A stretch of 64,000 nucleotides of DNA from Isoetes taiwanensis (lineage: Eukaryota; Streptophyta; Lycopodiopsida; Isoetales; Isoetaceae), in NCBI GenBank assembly GCA_021234155.1, contig JAJEKV010000015.1, positions 3,198,852 through 3,262,851 of the forward strand, given 5' to 3'. The translations under genes were made by a program, and so were the position numbers. The notes under the pieces were generated by a model. That model was given only the letters and a program-made list of their open reading frames with translations. It made no database searches and was not told where the DNA came from. Shown in pieces: positions 54,354-64,000 of this stretch (positions are counted from its first letter, which is position 1; the number at the start of each line of letters is the position of its first letter).

Positions 54354-55936
54354 TCATTTGTTATTGAAATTCAGGTTTTGAACAGCTGAGTCCTCTTTGG
54401 TTAGATCTCGAGCAGCATGTAACTTTGTGACAGAATGTTCCAAACCTCTTGATGATCTAAGGAGTTCCACTGAGTCACTTTCAGAATTAGTAATAGGTTC
54501 CAAGACAGGAGACTGCATCATTCTAGGTGGTGCACTGATTCTACTTTGCACACTAGCTGAAGGCGAAGAATATTGCTGTTTTTTGCGATAGGTATCTTTG
54601 CCTTTAGGACCATCCATCCTTTTAAGGAAGGACACGAGGTTTGAGAGTCTTTTCGCGAGATATCCACTAGCTTGCATCCGGGAAAATCAAGTTTAAGATC
54701 CGCCAATGGATCGGCGACTAGTTTCATGGTCATTTCGGTCAAGACTTTCCTTACCTCCAAATAGGAGATATAAGCTAGTATACTGTTGGTTCTCGAAGCG
54801 TGGTTTTGAGGCAATTTCTAATAGACACCATTTGTCCAAACCCACCGACATATCGTGGTATAAAGTCCGGAGGTTGTTCAACATGTACCAAAAGCGCATG
54901 GTCAACCCAAGTCATATTATCATTACATGTTGAGTTATCGTGGTTTTTGCCTTTTGGATCACCGGGCACTTGAAATAAAGGGCAAAGTGTACGCCAAGGC
55001 GCTTAACATAGAACTCGTCACGTCTAATTGACGGATATGCCATGTGGCCTTTTTGGCTTATAAATATGCAGTCACTGACAAGGCAGCGTTTATCAAAAAA
55101 CCTATTATCAATGCATAACTTAACTTTGAGGCGGTTTACATACTTGTCCATTCTGTATGCTGCTACCTTGGCTTCCTCCACTTGTTCTTGTGAGATGTTT
55201 CCAAGAATCATCCAAGCATTCAGTGATATTGGGGCCAATGCTCCAAAGTTCTTAGACCTCCAAATGCCTTGATTGTATAGCACACCATTGTTCTCAACAT
55301 GCCTGGCTGGAATAATAGGAAATTTAATACAATTGGCCAAAGTAAAGGCAAACTCATTACCATCCGGGCTGACAGCTCCACTCTTGGCTTTAATTGCTGT
55401 CTTATCTTGCTCAGAGACAGGAGCATTTCACCAAAGGGATCCTCATCCGCATTTAGCATTTTGCAACTGTCCATGCTTTCAGTTTGCACAATGCTGTCCC
55501 TTTCCTTAGGATGTACCTTGATGCTATTTGCATTATTGAGGGCCGTGACACCTTTCATAAAGTCTGATCTGGCAATATCATCCTCAACAGTCCAGTCTCC
55601 AATTAGGGTATATAGTTCTTCATATAGAGCATCCACTAAAGTGTTAACTTCATCCCAATCATTCTTGATGCCATTAAGCTGAGGGATCAGTTTCAGCCAA
55701 TTGCTAAAGCCCAAGTGGCTTACTAACGAATAACCATTAGGCCCTTTGGTGGCTTCTTTCTCCAAAATTCTTTGGTGGACTTTGTCATTCTTTATGCAGC
55801 ACAGTAGGGTCTGCACAGCATTATTCGGGCATTCAATATTGTTCTTGTCATAACCCCAACCAACGAGCTCCGAGTTCCAAGTAGGAATCTCAATTTTAAG
55901 CTCAGGTACATCTTGATTATCATACTCAGCCTGCAA
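54354..55936 (-). pseudogene. unknown first ORF of the array unit (copy 2, broken)
   Basis: Begins MQAEYDNQDVPELKIEIPTW after an ATTGCAG acceptor-like site (about 55935). The same protein as 46353-47925, but here split into four frames (55936-55220, 55340-54912, 54814-54518, 54677-54354). Comparison with copy 1 shows the shifts at CAG/CTG words. Confidence 0.6.
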
Positions 55937-56096
55937 TCATATATCAGAGATATGAGACCATAAGGATTAAAAGCAAATGCAAAGATCAATAGAGAGATAT
56001 CCAAGCCAGAATAAACTGTTAGAAGGAAAAGAGACTTTAACCAAGGAATTATGGCAGCACTGATATGACCAATGCACAGAAGTGTCATGAAAAAAA

Positions 56097-59000
56097 CCGG
56101 CTTGAACTAGTTAAACCTAGCGCAAACATCAGCATTGGTCAATCCCGCCGCTATCTTATCTGGCCACACAAAGACTTTTCAGTCCAAGGTGGTACCATAA
56201 AACCAGGGAAATCAGTATACCTTAACTACATGCACCATATTTGAACCATGCTCATGCTCCATTTTACCAAGAAGCATAAATAAATTAACTAAGAACTCGG
56301 TCTGTTTATCATCATGTTCAAATAGACCACTACTTCCTTTGATTCCAAAGTGGATAAGGATTATAAAGTTACATGAGTCACAATAGACAACTACTTCCTT
56401 TGATTCTAAAGTGAACAAGGATTATAAAGTAATATGAGTCACAAAGATAAGTTTGGATTCATAGTTACAAGAAAGTAATAGGAACTATATGTTACGTTCA
56501 TAAAGAACCCGGGACTATAACCATTATTAATCTTAGGAAAAAGCTTTTTTCTATCAAAACGTTTCCAATATGAGCTCGAACTATTTTCATTATTTGAGAT
56601 AAGCAATTACAATCTGTCTTAAAGGACGTGGCTCATATTTTTACTACCTTAGAAGTTTTAAAATCTATGTAGATCCATCGGATCCGTCTTGTAGAGGCCG
56701 CTATGTTATTTACCACTATAGTATCCACTTTAAAACATGATGTAGTCATCGAATAATATTTTGATTTCACAAAGCAGTTAATAATGGTCATATATTCCTC
56801 ACCTAGGTTCATGAGATCATTTTAATCAATCGCTCACCATATTGCGAGATAAGAACATCTTTGTCATAGCTAATTTAATTTCATTTCTCATGCATGGTCT
56901 ACTTATACACCACTACATTTCGTTTTACCACAACAACATGATTCTGCTATTCTGACCAACTCTGCCATAGTTTTTAAACAGTCAGACAAGTAAGTGTTAC
57001 TCTAAAAGGCATAAAAAATCCTTTTTTTTTGCCATATAGTACCTTTCAGTTTAGCATACACTCGTTTATTTCCAAAGAACGCAGCAGAATTATTTCCAAA
57101 GAACACAGCAGAACAAAAGTTAAAAAGACAATATCTCATTATTGAGTATTAAACCAGCAACTTCTCATATAATAAGCCTGTTTGAAAAATTAGGAAATAC
57201 TGCCAATAACAAGTTTTCAGTCTCATAAATACACATTTGGCAAGTTGTAGTAGAGTCGGATAGGGTAAAAAGCTAGTCAAGGCAGCCCAATGTCTATTAT
57301 AAGGGCAACTAGCATCACAGATACTCAATACAAGATACTAGCGCTATAGAGGCAACAGCCTTGTACATTAATGCGAACAATGCTTCAGAAGTATTAGATT
57401 TCCAATATACCAGGTCAGGTCAAAGCCATTCAGGCAAAAGTGGCAGTATAAAATAAACTAGTTATTCCCATACCCATTCAAAAACCTGATACAGTACACA
57501 GCAGTGAGATAAAGAAAGACATCACCAAAATTCAGGGTTCAGGCCTCTGCCATCTCCAATGAACATTTACTCAAAATTTTCTTGTACTCAATCCCAAAAG
57601 CATGCATCCAGCCAAGACAACGTCCTTTCACTTTCGTCAGCCAGACTCCCAAAAACTTCTAGAACACTCTGGACAAAAGCAAAACATTAGGAGTAGAAGC
57701 CGTGCACTGCGACCAACCAATACATCATTAGCCTGATAAGGGTAAAGATGCAAGGGCCAAAAGGTACCTTAGGCTTCACGGTTGTCAACCGATCACCTAA
57801 TGTAATCCTTTTGCCCAGAGATTCAGAAGAACATTAAAGAAAGAATGGAAATAAATTACGCTAAATGAGAGAATAGATTCATAAGTAGAACAAGGGAATA
57901 AACAATGAGAGAAACTTTCAGTTACCAGTCCATGTTTGCTATTAGTTAAAGCCGATTTGAATTAGAATGAAAGAGTGGCGGGTAAGATGTATTAAGCTTA
58001 TTCTTTAGCATCTTGATCAGCCATGTATTAAGACATCGTCCGGCCATACAAATCAGGATGCTATGTGTACGATTGAGTACAAGGGGCAATTAGCGAGAAC
58101 TTTACCAAACACCATCTTATATTTCGGATCATTCCTGTAAGCAAATGATACTTAACATACCTGGTTATCGTCTCATGTCCCGATTCATGCTCATCCATGA
58201 ATTGAGTTTCGGGAACATAATGGGAAGAGTCTCGAACTTTGCCTATTGGCTCCCCTCGAAATCTACGGTTCAATGGTGGCCAAGATTGTTTATACCTGCC
58301 CCGCTTGTTATATCCTCCATATCTATCTTATGATCTTCCAAGAAACAACTTTGCATGCAAAATGCAATCTCTCTATCTAAAGCCGCCTCATTTTAGTACA
58401 ATCTAGTCATGTCGTAAATTGGAAGATCATCCTCTAAGAGTAAGTCCCACGACTCCATAGTGGAAAGCCCGGGAAAGTCAATTAATGCTGCCACACGTAT
58501 TCAGGCTACGATCTGTCCAAGGATATCTATGGCAGAGCAAAAAGATCTCCAAAAGCAGTCAAACTGGCATCAGCAACCACCGCTCATAAAGATCAATGGG
58601 AAAAAAATCGATTTCGGCCGCCCTAGGTAGCCCTAGTTTGCACTACTGCTGGTCGCCAATGTACATGCTGGTCGCCAATGTACAGTTAATAAATTTCATT
58701 TTTTAGATAACCTAACTACACCATTGGTTATATATTTACAAGGCCGCCAAGTTAACATATTTTAGCTACACCCCATAAGGGGCGGCAAATAAATCTAGGG
58801 TAATTCTTAAAGGAAAGCAAGATCTGGAAAAGATATTACAGTATATTTTCCATATAATCCACATCAAATCCCTAGCCCCAATTAAATATAGGCAGAGGGA
58901 ATTCACCACTGGTTTAATATTAACACGGATGCAAAGTTTATATTCTTAGTTAAAAACTCTCCATAAGATAATGGAAAATGAACATAGGGTATTATTTAAG

Positions 59001-59141
59001 GAATGTAGGACATGGAAATGATATTAAACCAGTATATTATCAGTATAATAACCATCAAATCCAAGCCATTGTTGAACGTAGGCCTCTGAAATTCCCTAAA
59101 GGAGCATAATTAAATTAATCTTGCAAGCTATGCATATGTAT
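56097..59141 (-). repeat. 8.0-kb tandem unit, copy 3 (partial, 3' part only)
   Basis: Matches 48088-51122 of copy 2, then stops in a 23-A tract (59142-59164) where the full copies have a short A run before CCCTACCTCC. In the gene's orientation it is a 5'-truncated copy sitting upstream of two complete ones. It holds only the putative C-terminal exon and downstream DNA. Confidence 0.9.
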
Positions 59142-59164
59142 AAAAAAAAAAAAAAAAAAAAAAA

Positions 59165-60129
59165 CTCATCAATTAGAGAGCCAGAGGCAGGAGGACAAGG
59201 GTCCGTGTGTTGTGCCGGGGAAGAAAGTGCTAGAAAAAACAAGAATATATTAGAAAAAATGGGGAAGGTCTTGTGCAGTTGGTGAAGAATAGGTATTTGA
59301 TGCAGTTACTACTGTGAAAATGGAGAAAATAAACAACAACTCTCTAGTGCTGGAATGGAACATGTTGGCATCCAAGAGGAGCATTACCTTTCAGCTTGAT
59401 CAACAGCAAGTGTTGCACATTCATAATAGGGATGACTGTTACAACGGCTTAAAGAGCATTCACATTCTCTTGCCCATCTGCTTATGCATGAAGAAAGTAC
59501 CTTCTACTTAGCATTACAAAAGCTAGCAATAAAACCATAAAATTCCTTACATTCATTAGAAATATAACTTCATCATCGTGAAATGCTCTTCTTGTCTGAA
59601 CCAGTAGCAGTGGCATCTGTTGTGTACAAGCTATAGCACGATGATTAGAAGATGCAAAAAAAAAAAAAAAAAAAAAAAAAATGAAATACAAGCATATTCG
59701 AGTTCACCAGTGATGAAAATCCAATCCACCTGGAAGGCAAACCACTACAAGAGAAGGAAAAATTGATAGTGTTGGATTTGATCAATCAAAAAGGATCAGA
59801 TGAACAAAGGTTGGCCAGGGTTGTCAGTTACAGGCACCGTCTATGGTGTTGCTAACGAAACCTTCATCTTCATGTGCACAGCCCTAATTAGAACTCTAAA
59901 TAATCTAAGTGGTGGTTTTCCACATCAGCAAGTGGCGATTCCACATCAGCGAATGGTAGCCAACCACAGTTGCTAAAGAATATGACCACCTTGCAGAGCT
60001 TGGAAAATAAAGATGCTCGTATAAAGCTTATTTTATTTACATAATGGTGAAACTGGCACCTTTATATTGGAATTTGGTTTGCGTTAGATAGAGAGATATC
60101 ATTTTAAAATCCACGGAGATCCTACAACA
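59165..60129. other. intergenic with a 26-A tract
   Basis: A run of 26 A lies at 59656-59681. The phrase TGGAACATGTTGGCAT near 59353 also occurs near 39845 on the other side of the array. No gene is supported. Confidence 0.5.
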
Positions 60130-60590
60130 GGCTATGATACGGGAGCACAAATGCATACAGGTACAAACTGAAGAGGATCACTATCACCGGAAGCAGTATC
60201 TTGATGCTTGCTTCCTAAACAAGCTTTGGACGCTGGTGCCTTGGAACAGGTTAAGACATCACACTACTGGCGTCAGATCAAATCCCATGCTTACACGATT
60301 CCGCAGCACTACTTATATACACATTTGCCCATGAAAAATCGTAGATTGATAGCTTCAATTTGCACAGGTGCACATCGCCTCTATATTGAGACAGGCAGAT
60401 GGACTCGGGAGGCATGTGCGGACATGGTTTGTCAGTGTTTCCAATATTTAGGATGAATACCACACTCTTGAATCGTTCAAATTCAACCCGTTATCTTTGG
60501 GTTGATCCTACCCCTAACCAGCCACTCCATGTCTTTGATGGATACGGGTTCAACGGGAAAACTGGGATCTTATCTCGATGAGATCATGGA
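60130..60590 (+). pseudogene. LINE ORF2 C-terminal remnant
   Basis: The frame 60208-60456 reads HYWRQIKSHAYTIPQHYLYT and then RRLIASICTGAHRLYIETGR, followed by WTREACADMVCQCFQ. The R..IA..R.G.H.L.IE.GRW...C..C pattern is typical of the C-terminal end of LINE ORF2 proteins with a terminal zinc knuckle. DEYHTLESF continues in the next frame, matching the conserved D/E-x-H part. Upstream RT is missing. A retroposon 3' tail follows at 60685-60815, consistent with a 5'-truncated LINE copy. Confidence 0.6.
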
Positions 60591-60684
60591 TGTATGCATG
60601 CAACTGTTCTTAAACACTGCATTGAAATGAAAATGTATCATATGTCTCACTATACAGTTTCTCATCATGCCTATTACTGCCAAG

Positions 60685-60815
60685 ATTTTCCTTTGAGACC
60701 CTTTGAGATGAGGGTTTTTGAATCCTGACAGTGATACATTTGCTGTGCTCTTTGATTGGGTTCTATAGGTCTATTGGTCTCTGTGTAGGATAAATAACCA
60801 TTCAATTCAACTCTA
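60685..60815 (+). repeat. LINE 3' tail, (TTCAA)n end
   Basis: TTTTCCTTTGAGACCC with G-rich/T-run module, GGTCTATTGGTCTCTGTGTAGG, ending ATTCAATTCAA. It follows the LINE ORF2 remnant and matches the tails at 34.2 and 39.5 kb, so those are likely truncated copies of this LINE or of a SINE using its tail. Confidence 0.65.
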
Positions 60816-63800
60816 AGTGCCCACAAAGATGCAATGAGAAAGAGGTCAAATTCATAACATGCTTTAATATGGAAAATTGCTACTAAGTAAGCAATTAGAG
60901 CCTAGAAATTCATCGTCTTTCTAGCTCTTGAAATTGAAAATTCTAGTGTTTAATTGTAACTCATATGTCGCTTCTCTATAGTTGCAAAACATCTCCCAAC
61001 AAAGATATAGGGAATGTGTACAAATATATCGTATCAGATCATCTATTTGCGAGGAAGATCGAAGGCACGGAAATAAATTAAGCCTTATTAGCGTGTATTG
61101 TGCTCTTTTTAGGCTTCTATCATGTGTCTAGCGGGAAAAAAATCAATTAAAACCACATGGTCCTCGATTTCTTACTCGTATTAATTACACTAGATAATGG
61201 TGAAGCATGAAACAATGTAGTTTTCTTATGTCAATGTAACAACCGATACATGGACGAAACCTCAAAATCTCATGATCATGGTAAACACAAAATATAGATG
61301 AATTGAATGGCGGGGACAAAGCATGTTTTACATGAAGAGAACCTAAAATTCTCTTTTCATGTACTAGAACAAAATGACAAATAAAAGTAACACCAATAAG
61401 ACCATTACCATCGACATCATTGCTCGAGATGCATTGGTTTATTACAAGAAAAATCACATAATGTTGAGAAAATAGGAATAATTGCATGTCAATATCGCGA
61501 CCAAGCTCTTGTGATGCGGTCCGACCAAGCTATCCTAACGATCTCTCAAGCAAGTCTAATGTGCTCAAGAGGCTGCGCTACTCTGTTCACGCCACATAAC
61601 AACGAGACTTCCAATCGAGCCTTTCAAGCATAAAGTGACCTCCAACCCGATCCATTCAATTCGCAATATAACACTTTATTCATCCCACATCTGAGACATA
61701 ACAATCGAGTCCAATCCCACGAGCCTTCAACGCAAAGAGCCTTCCAATCTTCCAATTTGATCCATTCAATTAGCATATCTACTGTTCACGCCACAATATC
61801 TACTATTCACACCACATAACACGCCATATAACGCACAAGAGATTGTTCTATTCATGCCACATAACATTGAGAGACCTCCAACACAAAAGAGACATCCAAT
61901 ATATTCATTCAATTATCATATCTATATCTAGTGATATATTCTATCAACCCCCTCCCCCAGTGTGGGGCCCTTCGGGCAACCCGAAAAAAAGAGACAATAA
62001 AGAGTATATAATGGACACTTGTTTTGAAAGATAAAGGATATATGACAAAAGATAGGGCTACATTCTAGAACTTTTTGATGTTATTTAAGAGAGGAATAAC
62101 ACATTGGAACGAAGGTGTTATGCCCTATTATAACAAACGAGGGCGAGGCCTGAGTTTGTTAAAAGCAGACATAGCACCCGAAGTTCTAAGGCCCTTTTTC
62201 CCACGAAGAATCAAAAATATGGGGTCATATACAATATATGATACCATTTATGACTCAGGGGCTAAAAATGAGACACACAAATTTAAACTTGTTTTCCCAC
62301 TACATGCTAGTAATGGAAAACCATGAAAAAACATCTTATTTTTAGTTATATTTTCAAATAAGACTTGATGGCAGGGAAATCCCCCGGAATAAAATAAGAC
62401 TCCATTTACAATCCAAACCTATTTTGACTTATTTGTATAGTGAAAAAATAATTTTCTTCTAGGACAATAGGTGGCCAAATATTATCTGATAAAATATGTG
62501 ACTTTTAAAAATACGACTACAAGTGGAAAAAAGGCCCTGGGGTGTTCCTTAACAAACCCAGGCCGTGAGAGTTTTATGGTTTACGATGGTTTCCATAACA
62601 AGCTAGGTGTTTATAGTACAATACTCGCTCCTTGCGAGCAACACAACCATTTGAAAAGTCATGGACACCGACCTCTCTCCACCACAGAAACGAATATGGC
62701 TCAACTTTTGTGCACATAGCGAAGCTCTTGTCTAGACTGGACTGCAGCTTCTGATTTTGAGATATTGAAGAAATGCCATTCTGATGTGCTTTGTGCTCTT
62801 GCCAATAGACATGCGTAACCTTTCTGTGCTAAGATGAAGGTTAGAGGCAGAGAATGCATCACTAGGTTCTGCAACCTTCTTGCACCAGTAATCTGCTTAA
62901 CAAAGCTTTTAAAAGTTCCCATTAAGAAATCATTGGTTGTAATTTTTCCAATGGCATTTTGTTGACCCATAATAGAGACAAGAGCATGAACATAAACTTT
63001 TGTCTTTGCCCAGTTTTTTGGGCCCAAATCATAAACTTGAAACAGAGTTAGCGTGGACAAGAACAAGGTTAATGGAGGCTAAGGAACATCAAGAAAACGA
63101 AGGGGAAATATTTGCATGAAGAAAAAAGGCTTCTACTTGAAGAAAATGGTGGCAATTGAATTCTCAAGTTTCAAATAGCCTTATATATTAGTGCCAAGGT
63201 CAAATGGCCATGTGAACTCCCAAAGATGATGCACTCCTATGGCTTCAGGATGAATATGGCTCAGGATGAAAGTTACGAGCCATGGAATACTATCATACTA
63301 ACACCTACTGCTGTTAGAGGAATGGTAAGATTGTCATCAAGAAGTGTGCTAACAGGCATAGATTCCACCAAGGTAGTGCTAAAGGAGACAATGAGCAGAT
63401 GAATAATAGTATTACGTGAAAAGTGGTAATACCCCAAGGATGAAAAGAGGAAGACGTACCTGCAGCAAACCATAAAAAGGTTAATATTCAGGAAGGTAAT
63501 AGAGTCAGATTGGGGGCAGAGATTACAGCAAAGAGGCGAGGAAGCCCATCGTGAACATTGCCAAACTTCCAATGATGCTTTTCTGATTATTATAAGGCAG
63601 CTTGACATTACCAAATCTCCTCCCCACAATGTCTGCAAAGCCTGTAATTTATGGTTTAGAATTTCATGCCAATCGGGTCCAAAATTCAATAGACTGATGT
63701 CACAAGAAGCAGAAAATAGAACACACCATCCCCCGCACACAAATTTGCTATCGTCACTGCACCGATAGGCGAATTTCGCCAAAAAAGTAATGTAACAAGG

Positions 63801-64000
63801 GTGATAGACATTCCATAGTACAGAGGACCTTTAAGAAGTTCCCTGACCAACACAACCAAATATGAGCAACAATGTCGCCACCTACGGTATCAACACTTAA
63901 TGGATTTCTACCTTATGTCTCCTTCTCTGGTAAGTGCTTTTACCAGTGTCTTATTCTGCCATAAACCAAGGCCCAAACCTATCATACGTACAGAATTTGC
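60816..64000. other. intergenic, no gene supported
   Basis: AT-rich DNA. Short phrases such as CACGCCACATAAC recur at 61590-61860. The longest frames (62701-63066 and 63273-63782, minus) have no recognisable features and are within chance length. Nothing is assigned. Confidence 0.45.

Larger units (their letters stand above)
48088..56096 (-). repeat. 8.0-kb tandem unit, copy 2 (complete)
   Basis: Same content and order as copy 1, with 8009-bp period to the next start. Frequent small differences from copies 1 and 3 are again mostly at CAG/CTG, for example near 48123-48160 and 49430-49500. Confidence 0.9.

Noticed and set aside
63273-63782. 169-residue minus-strand ORF
   Set aside because: About one frame of this length is expected by chance in 64 kb. 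No motif, splice or neighbour support.

Overview
The window reads as repeat-dense nuclear DNA of a land plant, probably a non-flowering vascular plant such as a fern. This rests on an 882-residue PLS-type PPR protein, fragments of an XTH, a P-class PPR and a receptor kinase, a DIRS-like tyrosine-recombinase element, a MULE with an Ulp1-type protease, a chromodomain Gypsy element, and a tandem array with a Penelope-like reverse transcriptase. The genus is not determined. No tRNA, rRNA or CRISPR was seen.

Layout. 1-2300: decayed DIRS-like retroelement (+). 2618-29511: one nested structure. Its outer shell has 31-bp perfect terminal inverted repeats (TIRs) and a TTA target duplication, and carries abutting pieces of a PPR gene (-), an XTH gene (+) and a receptor-kinase gene (+), so it looks like a Pack-type DNA transposon. 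The receptor-kinase piece was split by a MULE (5031-28171) with ~300-bp TIRs and a 9-bp duplication. The MULE holds an Ulp1-like gene (+), a small unknown gene (-), a SWIM-finger transposase gene (-) and minisatellites with a palindromic core. Its left minisatellite was entered by a 13.3-kb chromovirus-type Gypsy element (6208-19519, - strand) with 1657-bp LTRs and a CCTTA duplication. 28623-29345 holds two interlocked inverted repeats. 29719-32889: a possible small exon and the one intact large gene, the PPR gene. 33-40 kb: intergenic DNA with LINE 3' tails, a (CTATT)n tract and a ~122-bp tandem repeat. 40085-59141: head-to-tail array of an 8.0-kb unit (two whole, one partial). 59.1-64 kb: a LINE remnant and otherwise unassigned DNA.

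Main discovery. Between its 5' LTR and gag, the Gypsy element carries a same-sense gene (minus strand, 17218-15913) whose product starts MARTKQTARK, as histone H3 does, then has a long basic tail with an NLS-like PKKRKAK, and ends in an H3 histone fold readable through several frame breaks. A second accessory gene of unknown function follows (15204 to about 13830). Each has its own CTATAAATAG box, preceded by two copies of a ~65-bp palindrome. The same element ends its integrase with a chromodomain, so one mobile element appears to encode both an H3-like histone and a chromatin reader.

Caution. Frame breaks and differences between repeat copies fall strikingly often at CAG/CTG (CWG) sites: in the PPR fragment, the RT, the primer-binding site, the LTR pair and the 8-kb units. 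This looks like consensus error at CHG-methylated cytosines, so many apparent pseudogenes here may be intact in the real genome.
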